DNA of 64,000 nucleotides from the NCBI GenBank assembly GCA_963842795.1, contig CAWJHV010000026.1, positions 372,001 through 436,000 on the forward strand, read 5' to 3'. The DNA is from WHSW01 sp963842795. GTDB lineage: Bacteria > Actinomycetota > Thermoleophilia > Solirubrobacterales > 70-9. The translations under genes and the position numbers were made by a program. The notes beneath the pieces were generated by a model that saw nothing but the letters and a program-made list of their open reading frames with translations, was not told the DNA's origin and ran no database searches. This document shows, one piece after another, positions 1 through 8,401 of the stretch; position 1 is the stretch's first letter, and every line of letters starts with the position of its first letter.

Positions 1-71
1 TCGCGGCGGGCCGCCGCTACCGGTACCGGCTGCAGCCGATCGGCGAGCTCTCGATCGAGCTCACGGGCTGA
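1..71 (+). CDS. 3' end of an unidentified gene
   Basis: An open frame runs in from the left edge and ends at a TGA at 69-71. The visible tail is about 22 residues, rich in Arg and Tyr and closing with LSIELTG. The stop overlaps the ATG of the next gene (TGATG), so the two genes are probably translationally coupled in one operon. Too little is present to name the product. Confidence 0.5.
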   Translation, partial: AAGRRYRYRLQPIGELSIELTG

Positions 72-1309
72 TGGCCGGGCTCGCCGCGGGCGCTCCGGCC
101 GTCGGCGGCCGGGCGAGCCGGGCCGTGGTCGGGGCGATCGTGTTCGCCGTCGCGGTGGCGTCCTTCTCTCGCATCCCGCTGCTGCCCGACATCGGGGCCG
201 ACCTCTCCCTCGGCGCGGGTGAGATCGGCCTGCTGACGACGGCCTTCGGCCTCGGCCGCCTGGCCATGGACCTGCCCGCGGGCCGGCTTGCCGGGGCGAT
301 CGAGCCGACGACGGCGTTGGCGGCCTCCGGGGCCGGGCTCGCCGTCGGCGCGGCTCTGTTCGCCGCGGCGGGCTCGTTCGGGGTCGCGCTCGCCGCCTCG
401 GCGGTGATCGGCTGCGCGACCGCGATCACCAACACGACCGGGATGTACGCGTTCGCGACCGCGACCGGCGCCGAGCGTCGCGGAGCATCGATGGCGCTCT
501 ACACGACCGCGTTGCTGTCCGGGCAGATGCTCGGCCCCGTGATCGGGGGGCTCCTCGCGACGCTCGCCGACTGGCGGCTGGCGATGTCGGTGTCCGCCGC
601 GATCGGCGTCGCCGTCGCGGCGGCCTGCGTCCTGCTTCGCCATCGCCCCGGGCCAGGCCCGCCCGGCTCGGGGTCCGCCGCGAGCCGGCGCCCGAGCGCG
701 GTCGCCCCCGGCGTCGTGCCGGCGCGCAGGCTCGAGCTGTTCGCGCTCGCCGCGGTTCCCTTCGCGACCTTCTTCGGGATCGCCGGGTTGACCCAGACCC
801 TGATCCCGCTGATCGGCTCCGCGGAGCTCGGTCTCTCCGCCTCGGCGATCGGGCTCGCGATCGGCGGTGCGGCGACGGCCCGCTTCGTCAGCGCCTGGCT
901 CGCGGGCGTCGGCTCGGATCGATGGTCGCGCAAGGCCGTGCTGTTGCCGATGCTGACCGTGATGGCGCTCGGCGCCGCCGCCCTGGCGCTGCCGATCACC
1001 ACCGCCACCTGGCTGGCCTCGATCGTCGCGCTCGCCGTCGGCTCGTCCGGGATCTCCGTCGCCGCGGCCGCGGTCGCCGACCGCGTGGACCCGCCGCGCC
1101 TCGGCCACGAGCTCGGCGTCTTTCGCCTGCTCGGCGACCTCGGCCTCCTGGTCGGCCCGGCGGTCGGCGCCTTCCTCTACCAGGACGCGGGCACCGCGCC
1201 GGCGGCGCTGGTCAGCGCCGGCGTGATCGGCCTCGCCGTGGTCGCGGTCGCCCTGTGGACCGGCGGCGGCTCGCGCGGGGGCGGGGCCGGCGAGCCGATC
1301 GCCGCCTGA
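71..1309 (+). CDS. MFS transporter, 412 aa
   Basis: This is an integral membrane protein of the major facilitator superfamily with about 12 predicted membrane segments and a basic linker near residues 190-220 separating two six-helix halves. The MFS-like motif is visible as GRLAMDLPAGRLAG in the loop after segment 2. Its length is normal for the family. Substrate cannot be read from sequence; the subgroup resembles putative sugar or drug permeases. The ATG overlaps the stop of the upstream gene. It lies just upstream of the LacI-family repressor but ends before that gene's promoter, so membership of the same regulon is only possible. Confidence 0.85.
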   Translation: MAGLAAGAPAVGGRASRAVVGAIVFAVAVASFSRIPLLPDIGADLSLGAGEIGLLTTAFGLGRLAMDLPAGRLAGAIEPTTALAASGAGLAVGAALFAAAGSFGVALAASAVIGCATAITNTTGMYAFATATGAERRGASMALYTTALLSGQMLGPVIGGLLATLADWRLAMSVSAAIGVAVAAACVLLRHRPGPGPPGSGSAASRRPSAVAPGVVPARRLELFALAAVPFATFFGIAGLTQTLIPLIGSAELGLSASAIGLAIGGAATARFVSAWLAGVGSDRWSRKAVLLPMLTVMALGAAALALPITTATWLASIVALAVGSSGISVAAAAVADRVDPPRLGHELGVFRLLGDLGLLVGPAVGAFLYQDAGTAPAALVSAGVIGLAVVAVALWTGGGSRGGGAGEPIAA

Positions 1310-1339
1310 GCGCGTCCCGGCGTGGGCGCGGTTGCGAAC

Positions 1340-1368
1340 TTGACGGCCCGCCGGATTGGATCTAGGGT
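1340..1368 (+). promoter_or_regulatory. sigma-70-type promoter of the lacI-family gene
   Basis: TTGACG at 1340-1345 and TAGGGT at 1363-1368 are separated by 17 bp, which fits a housekeeping-sigma promoter. The operator palindrome begins 10 bp downstream of the -10 box, over the expected transcription start. Confidence 0.6.
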
Positions 1369-1377
1369 CGCGAATCG

Positions 1378-1391
1378 TGCAAACGTTTGCA
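1378..1391. promoter_or_regulatory. LacI-family operator O1, perfect palindrome
   Basis: The 14-bp sequence TGCAAACGTTTGCA is a perfect inverted repeat of the half-site and CpG-centre type that LacI/PurR-family repressors bind. It sits between the -10 box and the repressor start codon, which implies autoregulation. Identical copies occur at 17710-17723 and 17779-17792, and related copies at 2563-2589. Confidence 0.8.
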
Positions 1392-1444
1392 AGCTCCCGC
1401 TCATGCGCCTCGGGGAGGCCGGGCCGGCCGAGGGCGAGGTCATA

Positions 1445-2494
1445 ATGGCGCCGCCGATGCCGACCAGGCGCAGCGCTGAACGGGCGACCCTCAAGGACGT
1501 GGCCGCGCTCGCCGGAGTCCACCCGGGCACCGCCTCGAGGGCGATCAACGAGGAGACCCGCCCGCTGGTCAACGACGAAACCGCGCGCCGCGTGCTGGCG
1601 GCGGCCGACGAGCTCGGCTACCGGCCGAACCCGATCGCGCGCGGGCTCAAGACCAGCCGCTCCTACACCGTCGGGGTGCTGATCCCCGACCTCACCAACC
1701 CGCTGTTCCCGCGCATCGTGCGCGGGATCCAGGATCGCCTCGAGGAGGCCGCCTACACGCCGCTGATCGCCAACACCGACAACGACCCCGACCGGGAGCG
1801 CGCCTACATCGAGGCGATGCGCGCGCGCCAGATCGACGGCCTGATCACCGCGACGGCGCATCGCGACGACGACCTTCCGGTCGAGGTCGCCGATGCCGAG
1901 CTGCCCGTCGTCCTCGTCAATCGCCGCCATGAGCTCGGCACCCGGCCGTCGGTGGTCGCCGCCGACCGGCTCGGGGTCAAGCTCGCAGTCGATCACCTGG
2001 CCACGCTCGGGCACCGGCGGATCGCCCACATCGCCGGCCCCCAGGACCTCTCGACCGGCTATCTGCGCCTGCAGGGCTTCCGGGAGGCGCTCGGCGAGGC
2101 CGGGCTCGAGTTCGACCCCGAGCTCGTGCTCGCCGCGGAGGCGTTCGTCGAGAGCGAGGGGCAGCGGCTCTGCGACGAGCTCCTCGACCGCGACCTCGGC
2201 GCGACCGCGATCTTCGCCGCCAACGACCTGATGGCGCTCGGGTGCTACGACGCGTTCGTCGCCCGCGGGATCTCGTGCCCGGACCAGATCTCGGTGGTCG
2301 GCTACAACGACATGCCGTTCGCGGCCTGGTTCGACCCGCCGCTCACGACCATCCACCTGCCCCAGTACGAGATCGGCGAGCGGGCCGCCGAGCTGCTGCT
2401 CGAGCGCCTTCGGGACCCCGCCGCCGAGCCGGTGCAGGTGCAGCTCGAGCCGAGCCTCGTCGTCCGGGGCTCGACCGGCCCGCCGCCCGGCTGA
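1445..2494 (+). CDS. LacI-family transcriptional repressor, 349 aa
   Basis: The product is a DNA-binding repressor with an N-terminal LacI helix-turn-helix (residues about 14-60, with TLKDVAALAGVHPGTASRAI and the hinge PNPIARGLKT). A periplasmic-binding-protein-like sensor domain follows to the C-terminus (GVLIPDLTNPLFPRIVRGI, then AIFAANDLMALG and VVGYNDMPFA). I chose ATG 1445 rather than the upstream in-frame codon at 1322. The region 1322-1444 contains promoter and operator, and a GAGG sequence lies just upstream of 1445; ATG 1457 is an alternative. The operator in its own promoter and the same palindrome before the transport and catabolic operons make it the likely local regulator. The inducer is unknown and is presumably the transported substrate or an intermediate. 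Confidence 0.92.
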   Translation: MAPPMPTRRSAERATLKDVAALAGVHPGTASRAINEETRPLVNDETARRVLAAADELGYRPNPIARGLKTSRSYTVGVLIPDLTNPLFPRIVRGIQDRLEEAAYTPLIANTDNDPDRERAYIEAMRARQIDGLITATAHRDDDLPVEVADAELPVVLVNRRHELGTRPSVVAADRLGVKLAVDHLATLGHRRIAHIAGPQDLSTGYLRLQGFREALGEAGLEFDPELVLAAEAFVESEGQRLCDELLDRDLGATAIFAANDLMALGCYDAFVARGISCPDQISVVGYNDMPFAAWFDPPLTTIHLPQYEIGERAAELLLERLRDPAAEPVQVQLEPSLVVRGSTGPPPG

Positions 2495-2501
2495 GCGTCC
2501 G

Positions 2502-2522
2502 CGCCGCCTGCGGGCGGCGTTT
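2502..2522 (+). terminator. weak intrinsic terminator after the repressor gene
   Basis: CGCCGCC (2502-2508) pairs with GGCGGCG (2513-2519) around a four-base loop, followed by only three Ts. It lies just past the repressor stop codon and before the next promoter. Confidence 0.5.
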
Positions 2523-2533
2523 CGATGCCCCGC

Positions 2534-2563
2534 TTGACATCCCCGGGCGATCTAGGGTAGGTT
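2534..2563 (+). promoter_or_regulatory. promoter of the liv transport operon
   Basis: TTGACA at 2534-2539 is a consensus -35 box. TAGGTT at 2558-2563 with an 18-bp spacer is the most likely -10; an overlapping TAGGGT at 2553-2558 would leave only 13 bp. The operator pair starts at the -10 box and covers the transcription start, so bound repressor should block initiation. Confidence 0.6.
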
Positions 2564-2589
2564 GCACACGTTTGCAGCAAACGATTGCA
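2563..2589. promoter_or_regulatory. two abutting LacI-family operators (variants)
   Basis: TGCACACGTTTGCA (2563-2576) differs from the perfect palindrome at one base. AGCAAACGATTGCA (2576-2589) differs at two. They share one base and their centres are 13 bp apart, so two repressor dimers would lie closely side by side. The region is in the livK leader, about 90-110 bp before the start codon. Confidence 0.7.
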
Positions 2590-2675
2590 ATACTTCCAGG
2601 CAGTCGAGACGCTGGGTGAGCGCGAGCGGAGCGGCCGCGGCCTGCGAGGGTCGGCGCCCGCGGGAGGTGCGAGAG

Positions 2676-3908
2676 ATGAGGATCAGCAACCGGAAGCCCG
2701 GACGGGGGCGGATTTGGCTCGCTCTCGTGGTGGCGGCGATCGCGGCCGTGGGCGTCGCGGCGTGCGGCGACGACAGCAGCTCCGACAGCGGTGACAGCAG
2801 CGATCCGATCACGATCGGCGTCTCGCTCCCGCTCACGGGGGAGTTCTCGCAGCCGGGCAAGGCCGCCCAGCAGGGCTACCAGGTCTGGGAGCAGACGGTC
2901 AACGACGGCGACGGCCTGCTCGGCCGCGACGTCGAGCTCGTGATCAAGGACGACGCCAGCGATCAGAACACCGTGGTCGCCGACTACAACGCGTTGATCC
3001 AGCAGGACCAGGTCGATCTGCTGCTGGGGACGTTCTCCTCCCTGCTCAACCTGCCCGCCTCGGCCGCGGCGGAGCGCAACCGGATGCTCTATATCGAGCC
3101 GGCCGGCGGCGCCCCGGAGATCTTCGAACGCGACTTCCAGTACGGGCCGTTCTTCACCCAGCAGGCCACGGCCGATCACCAGGGCGACCTGTTCGTCGAC
3201 TACATCCTCGGCCTGCCCGAGAACGAACGTCCGCAGACCGCGGCCTATCCGGTGCTCGACGATCCGTTCGCGCTGCCGGTGATCGAGGCGATGAAGGCGA
3301 AGCTCGAGGCCGGAGGCGTCGAGACGGTCTACGAGGAGACCTACCCGGCGAGCACGTCGAACTTCGACAGCATCGCCAGCGCGGTCAAGTCCGCGAACCC
3401 GGATCTGGTCGCCAACGGCGCCCAGTTCGACGACGGGATCGGCTTCTCGCGCTCGCTGGCGAAGGTCGGCTTCAAGCCCCCCATCTTCTTCCAGACGAAC
3501 GCGCCGTCGTTCGGCAAGCAGTACTCCGACGGCGTCGGGGTAGAGAACGCAAACGGCGTCTTCTTCGCGATCAGCCACACGCCCGATGCCTCCACTCCCG
3601 GCAACGAGGAGTTCGTGCAGGCGTTCGAGGACAAGTTCGGCGACCCGCCGGCCGAGGACGCCGCCGACGCCTACGCCTCGGGGCAGGTCCTGCAGGCCAC
3701 GGTCGAGGGTGTCGGCAGCATCGACGACCAGCTGGCGCTCGCCGACTGGCTGCGCGACAACTCGGTCGAGACCATCCTCGGGACGCTCGAGTGGGACGAG
3801 ACCGGCGCTCCGATCGGCGAGTTCCTGATCGGGCAGTGGCAAGATGGCGAAGCCCAGATCGTGCTGCCTCCGGATGCGGCGACGTCCGAGCCGCAGCTCG
3901 CTCAATAG
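2676..3908 (+). CDS. ABC transporter substrate-binding lipoprotein, LivK type, 410 aa
   Basis: This is an extracellular solute-binding protein of the branched-chain amino acid/amide (HAAT) ABC family. Residues 1-30 form a lipoprotein signal: basic start, hydrophobic stretch, lipobox VAAC with Cys30, then an Asp/Ser-rich linker. The mature domain begins ITIGVSLPLTGEFSQPGKAA, the usual Peripla_BP_6 opening. The start at ATG 2676 is supported by GGGAGG about seven bases upstream; the open frame back to 2562 is leader and operator. It heads an operon with permease and ATPase genes. HAAT binding proteins also carry urea, amides and aromatic acids, so leucine specificity should not be assumed. Confidence 0.9.
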   Translation: MRISNRKPGRGRIWLALVVAAIAAVGVAACGDDSSSDSGDSSDPITIGVSLPLTGEFSQPGKAAQQGYQVWEQTVNDGDGLLGRDVELVIKDDASDQNTVVADYNALIQQDQVDLLLGTFSSLLNLPASAAAERNRMLYIEPAGGAPEIFERDFQYGPFFTQQATADHQGDLFVDYILGLPENERPQTAAYPVLDDPFALPVIEAMKAKLEAGGVETVYEETYPASTSNFDSIASAVKSANPDLVANGAQFDDGIGFSRSLAKVGFKPPIFFQTNAPSFGKQYSDGVGVENANGVFFAISHTPDASTPGNEEFVQAFEDKFGDPPAEDAADAYASGQVLQATVEGVGSIDDQLALADWLRDNSVETILGTLEWDETGAPIGEFLIGQWQDGEAQIVLPPDAATSEPQLAQ

Positions 3909-3931
3909 GACGGCCGGACGCGAGAGATCGG

Positions 3932-3967
3932 CGACGGTCGCGGGGCTCGCCGGCCTCGCGACCGTCG
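3932..3967 (+). other. strong hairpin between binding-protein and permease genes
   Basis: CGACGGTCGCG (3932-3942) pairs perfectly with CGCGACCGTCG (3957-3967), and extra G-C pairs extend into the loop. No T tract follows, so it is not a classic terminator. Hairpins placed here in other binding-protein operons protect the upstream message and keep the binding protein in excess; that role is inferred. Confidence 0.6.
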
Positions 3968-3987
3968 GGAGAGGCGGTTAGCGGCAG

Positions 3988-4870
3988 GTGACCGAGTTCA
4001 TCCAGGAGACGGCCTTCGGGTTGCTGATCGGCGGCGTATATGCGCTGTTCGCATCGGGGCTGACGCTGATCTTCGGGGTGATGAAGGTGATCAACATCGC
4101 CCACGGGGCCCTCCTGATCCTCGGCGCCTTCCTTGCCTTCACGCTCTGGGACCAACTCGGGATCGACCCGCTGGCGGGGATCCTGATCACGACGCCGGCG
4201 ATGTTCGCGCTCGGCTGGCTCATGTACACGGCCCTGATCCGGCCCGCTGCGGGGGGCGCCGCTCTCGTCGACCGTGCTCCTCACCTTCGGGCTCGCGCTC
4301 GTGCTCGAGGCGATCATGGGCCTGGTCTGGGGCAACCAGTCGCGATCGGCCCGGCCGTCGTACTTCGACCAGTCGTTCGACATCGCCGGGATCGTGCTGC
4401 CCAAGGCACAGGTCTTCGCCTGCGCGGTCGCGGTCCTGGTGCTCACCCTGCTCTGGCTCTTCCTCGCCAAGACCTGGACCGGTAGGGCGATCCGGGCGGC
4501 GTCCGCGAACACCCAGGGCGCGGCGCTCGTCGGGGTCAACATCACCGGGGTCAGCGCGCTCACCTTCGCCGTCGGCGTCGCCACCGTCGGCGCCGCGGGG
4601 TCGATGGTCTCGGTCCTCTATCCGTTCCTGCCCGGCTCGCACTACATCTGGATCGCCCGCGTGCTCAGCATCATCGTCCTCGGCGGGCTCGGCAGCCTCC
4701 AGGGCGCGGTGGTGGGAGCGCTGCTGCTCGGGCTCGCCGAGGTCTACACGTCGACCTACATCTCGGCCTCGTGGGCGACGGCGGTGCCCTACGTGCTGAT
4801 CTTCCTCGTCCTCTTCTTCCGCCCGCAGGGGCTGATGGGGACCAGGCTTCGCGAGGACGTTGCACTGTGA
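3988..4870 (+). CDS. ABC transporter permease, LivH type (one frame break)
   Basis: This is the inner-membrane permease of the HAAT transporter. The N-terminal part reads in one frame from GTG 3988 (GGVYALFASGLTLIFGVMKV, INIAHG, typical LivH) to about 4258. The rest reads in the +1 frame (STVLLTFGLALVLEAIMG through QGLMGTRLREDVAL) to the TGA at 4868-4870. The span of 883 bases is three times 294 plus one, so a single inserted base within about 4246-4266, near a run of six Gs, explains the break. Reconstructed length is about 293 aa, normal for LivH. No good ribosome-binding site precedes the GTG; translation may depend on the hairpin-bounded gap after livK. Confidence 0.8.
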
Positions 4871-4946
4871 GGCGGAGCCGAACCCCGCCGTTGTTGAGGC
4901 GGCTGCTGTGAGGCGGAGCCGAACCCCGCCGTTGTTGAGGCGGCTG
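4865..4946 (+). repeat. 41-bp direct repeat, two copies, at the livH/livM junction
   Basis: A 41-bp unit beginning CTGTGAGGCGGAGCC occurs at 4865-4905 and again at 4906-4946, and a third partial copy (CTGTGA) begins at 4947. The two copies appear identical. Each contains the core GGCGGAGCC (4871-4879 and 4912-4920) and ends in TTGAGGCGGCTG. Related single copies lie at 30518-30570 and 51821-51858. The livM start codon lies at the third CTGTGA. Confidence 0.85.
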
Positions 4947-4948
4947 CT

Positions 4949-6764
4949 GTGACCGCGGCGGGTCTGCTCGAGAACACCCGGCTGTGGCGCGGGATCGTCG
5001 CCGCCTGCGCGGTGCTGCTGGTCGCCTACCCGCTGATCACCGACGACCTCTACTACCAGAACATGATCATCCTCTCGCTGGTCCTCGCGATCGGCGCGGT
5101 GGGGCTCAACGTGATCATGGGGTTCGGGGGCTACATCTCCCTCGGCCAGAGCGCGTTCATCGGGCTCGGCGCCTACACGGTGGGGATCGCGACCACCAAG
5201 ATCGGCGGCGACCCGTTCGTCTGGGTGCCCGTGGCGGGCGTCGTCGCGGCGCTGTTCGCGGCCCTGCTCGGGCTGATCGCGATGCGGACCAGGGGCTTCG
5301 CCTTCGTGATCATCACGATCGCGGCGCTGTTCATCCTCCAGATCGTCGCGATCAACTGGGACTCGCTCACCAACGGGACCAGCGGGATCACGCTGCCGCT
5401 GCCGCGCTGGAGCATCGAGATCCAGAACTGGCCCTTCTACTACACGCTGGTCGGGCTGCTGGGCGCCTCGCTGCTGCTCGCGTGGTGGATCCGGCGGACC
5501 AAGATCGGCACCGGGCTGCTCGCGATCCGCGAGGACGAGGACAAGGCGGCGACGATCGGGATCAACACGCCCGTGTACAAGATCATCGGCTTCGTCGCCA
5601 GCGCGGTCTTCCTCGGCATGGCCGGCGGCGTCTACGGCTACTACCTGGCGTTCATCGACCCGACCGGGATGTTCGACATCGTGATCAGCGTCCAGATCAT
5701 CCTCGCGGTCGTCCTCGGGGGCCGCGGGACGCTCTGGGGCCCGGTCCTCGGCGCGGCGATCATCGAGCCGCTGAACGAGCTCGCCAACCAGCAGTTCGGC
5801 GGCGGCAACTCGCGCCTGCTGATCTTCGGCGGCCTGCTGGCGCTGACGATCCTGCTGCTGCCCAAGGGGATCATCCCCTCGGTGCGCGAGCTGCTCGAAC
5901 GCCGGTCCAAGCGCGGCAAGGCGGCCCTGGTCGGGCGCCCGCCTGGGAGCGCGCAAGGCGCTCAACGGCGGGGCTCCGGCGCGGGCCGGACCGAGCGGCG
6001 GCACGCTGCTCGAGGTCGAGGGCCTGCAGAAGAACTTCCAGGGCGTGCGGGCGGTCGACGGCTGCTCGTTCGCGGTGGAGCGGGGGACGATCACCGGCCT
6101 GATCGGCCCGAACGGCTCGGGCAAGACGACGACCTTCAACCTGATCGGCGGCACGATGGCCGCCGACGCCGGGGAGGTCCGGCTCGACGGCCGGCGAATC
6201 GATCGGATGAAGCCCTGGCGGCGCGCGTACGCCGGGATCGGGAGGACCTTCCAGATCACCCGCGTGTTCGCGGACATGACCGTGCTCGAGAACGTGGTCG
6301 CCCCGCTGCGCAGCTTCTCCTGGGGCCAGCTCCGCGCCGGCGCCGTCAGCGGCGAGGAGGCCCGGCGCGCCGACGAGCTGCTCGAGTTCGTCGGCATGGC
6401 CGAGTACCGCGACGAGCCGGCCGAGGCGCTCTCGTTCGGCCAGCGCAAGCTGGTCGAGCTCGCGCAGGTGCTGATGCTCGATCCCAAGCTGATCCTCCTC
6501 GACGAGCCGGCGGGCGGCATCAACCCGACCCTGATCGCGCGGATGGCGGAGATGATCCGCGAGCTCAACGCCCGCGGCAAGACCTTCCTCATCGTCGAGC
6601 ACAACATGCCGCTGGTGCTCGGGCTCTGCGACCCGGTCCTCGTCCTCGCCCGCGGCTCGTGCATCTGCTCCGGGGGCCCGGGCGAGATCCAGCGCGACCC
6701 GCGCGTCCTCGACGCCTACCTGGGCGACGACTTCGTGCTCGAGCAGCCGTCGGTAAACGCATGA
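4949..6764 (+). CDS. LivM-LivG fusion: HAAT permease plus ATPase (one frame break)
   Basis: The permease half starts at GTG 4949 (MTAAGLLENTRLWRG) and has LivM features such as NVIMGFGGYISLGQSAFIGL and the C-terminal LLPKGIIPSVRELLERR. The ATPase half has Walker A GPNGSGKTTTFN, the Q-loop region GIGRTFQITRVF, signature LSFGQRKLVELAQ and Walker B LILLDEP. The ATPase frame has no start codon upstream of its Walker A region, and the permease frame has no stop before it. One inserted base near 5930-5945 therefore joins them into a single reading frame of about 604 aa (1816 bases, three times 605 plus one). LivM-LivG fusions are known in this family. The linker holds an inverted copy of the local repeat. 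Confidence 0.75.
5955..5980 (-). repeat. degenerate inverted copy of the junction repeat in the LivM-LivG linker
   Basis: Read on the minus strand, this stretch gives GCCGGAGCC, then CCGCCGTTGAGCGCC. This resembles the element at 4871-4905 with a shortened middle. It encodes a Gly/Ala-rich linker in the fused gene. The match is by eye and imperfect. Confidence 0.35.
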
Positions 6765-7516
6765 GCAAGATGCTCGAGATCCGCGAGGTCGTCGCCGGCT
6801 ACGGCGCCGGCGACGTGCTCCAGGGCGTCGACCTCGAGGTCGACGCCGGGTCGGTGACCTGCATCGTCGGGCCGAACGGGGCCGGCAAGTCGACCGTGCT
6901 GCGCGCGGTCAGCGGCCTGCTTCGCCCGAGCGCGGGCTCGATCGCCTTCGAGGGAACCGCGATCCACGGGCGTCCGCCCGCCGAGATCCTCGAGCTCGGC
7001 ATCTCCCAGGTGCCGCAGACCGACGGCCTGTTCGGGAACCTGAGCGTGCGCGAGAACGTGCTCATGGGCGCCTACATCGCGCGCCGCGACCGGGCCCTCG
7101 TCAGGCGCCGTTACGACGAGGTCGCCGAGCTCTTCCCGCTGGTCGCCGAGCGCGCCGACGAGCGCGCGGGCAACCTCTCCGGCGGCCAGCGGCGCTCGGT
7201 CGAGTTCGCCCGGTCGCTGATGCTCGACCCGACCCTGGTGATGCTCGACGAGCCCTCGGTCGGGCTCGATCCGAAGGCGCTCAAGGTGGTCGCCGAGGCG
7301 ATCCAGCGGATGGTCGCGGCGGGCAAGACCCTGCTGGTGATCGAGCAGAACGTCCGCTTCGGGCTGCGGCTCGCGACCCACGGCGTGGTCATGGAGAGCG
7401 GCCGGGTGCTGATGGTCGATCGCGCCGAGGACGTGCTCTCCAACCCGGAGATGACGGATCTGTTCTTCGGCGGGACGGCGACTGCGGCACCGCCGGAGAT
7501 GCCGGCAAAGGCGTGA
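6761..7516 (+). CDS. ABC transporter ATPase, LivF type, 251 aa
   Basis: This is the second ATP-hydrolysing subunit of the HAAT transporter. Visible motifs are Walker A GPNGAGKSTVLRA, the Q-loop region GISQVPQTDGLFGNLSV, signature LSGGQRRSVEFARSL, Walker B LVMLDEPSVGLDP and the switch His replaced by Gln in LLVIEQNV, as is usual for LivF (VEQN). ATG 6761 overlaps the preceding TGA (ATGA). Length is slightly above the usual 235 aa because of an Ala/Pro-rich C-terminal tail. Confidence 0.92.
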   Translation: MSKMLEIREVVAGYGAGDVLQGVDLEVDAGSVTCIVGPNGAGKSTVLRAVSGLLRPSAGSIAFEGTAIHGRPPAEILELGISQVPQTDGLFGNLSVRENVLMGAYIARRDRALVRRRYDEVAELFPLVAERADERAGNLSGGQRRSVEFARSLMLDPTLVMLDEPSVGLDPKALKVVAEAIQRMVAAGKTLLVIEQNVRFGLRLATHGVVMESGRVLMVDRAEDVLSNPEMTDLFFGGTATAAPPEMPAKA

Positions 7517-8391
7517 GCGGGGCCGGATGGGCGGCGCTGTCGGGAGCGGGGTTCGGCCTCTTCCAGGCGCTCAACGCTCGAGCCGTCCGGGAGCTCAGCA
7601 GCGTCTACGCGTCCACGTTCCTCCAGCTGCTCGTCGCCGCCGGGATCCTCGCGGTCGCCGCGCTCGCCACCGAGGACGTCTCCGAGCTCGGCGAGGCGCC
7701 GTTCTGGGGACTGGCGGCGTTCGCTCTCGCCGGGCTGGTCCACTTCTTCGTCGGCTGGACCACGCTCAACTTCAGCCAGGCCCGGATCGGCGCAGCCCGA
7801 ACCAGCCCGCTGCTCTCGACGGCGCCGGTCTTCGGCCTCCTCTTCGCGCTCGTCTTCACCTCGGAGGTCCCGGACGCGGCCGCGATCGGAGGGATCGTGC
7901 TGACGATCGGCGGCGCCTACCTGATCTCGGACCCGGGAGGCGGACGCAGGGCACGGCTGCGCGAGTCCGGCTTCGCCCTCGCCACCGCGGGCGCTTGGGC
8001 GCTGAGCCCGATCCTCACGCTCGAGGGCCTCGAGGAGCTCGACTCGCCGCTGCTCGGCGTGACCCTCGGGATGTTCGCTGCGGCGATCGCCTACGGGGCC
8101 CTGCTGGCGATCACCGCCACGCCCGTGGTCGGCTCGCTGGGCAGCCGTGCGGCGCTCGGGCTGAAGCTGGTCGCCGGGGTCGTCGTCGCGCTCGCGACCT
8201 GGGGCCGCTGGGTCTCGCTCGACGACACCGACGTCGGCGTCGTCCTCGCGCTGCAGCTGCTCTCGGTCCCCGTCGTGCTGGTGCTCGCGCCGCTGATCTC
8301 GGGGCGCCACGTCGAGATCGTCACCGCGAAGATCTGGGCCGGCGCCGGGCTGGTGATCGCCGGCTCGCTGGTTCTGATCTGGCTGGGGTGA
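7513..8391 (+). CDS. EamA/DMT-family permease, 292 aa
   Basis: This membrane protein has about ten hydrophobic segments in two repeats, as in EamA drug/metabolite transporters. The first repeat ends near GGAYLISDPGGG (about residue 140) and the second with GLVIAGSLVLIWLG. The GTG start overlaps the livF stop (GTGA), so it belongs to the transport operon. In this context it may export a by-product or import a related substrate; the sequence does not tell which. Confidence 0.82.
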   Translation: MSGAGWAALSGAGFGLFQALNARAVRELSSVYASTFLQLLVAAGILAVAALATEDVSELGEAPFWGLAAFALAGLVHFFVGWTTLNFSQARIGAARTSPLLSTAPVFGLLFALVFTSEVPDAAAIGGIVLTIGGAYLISDPGGGRRARLRESGFALATAGAWALSPILTLEGLEELDSPLLGVTLGMFAAAIAYGALLAITATPVVGSLGSRAALGLKLVAGVVVALATWGRWVSLDDTDVGVVLALQLLSVPVVLVLAPLISGRHVEIVTAKIWAGAGLVIAGSLVLIWLG

Positions 8392-8401
8392 GGGGGGGAC
8401 C

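Noticed and set aside
4949..7516. One 855-aa protein from livM through livF in a single frame
   Set aside because: The middle of this frame (about 5940-6760) is Arg/Pro-rich shadow sequence, while the real ATPase reads in another frame. The downstream part is livF with its own ATG at 6761.
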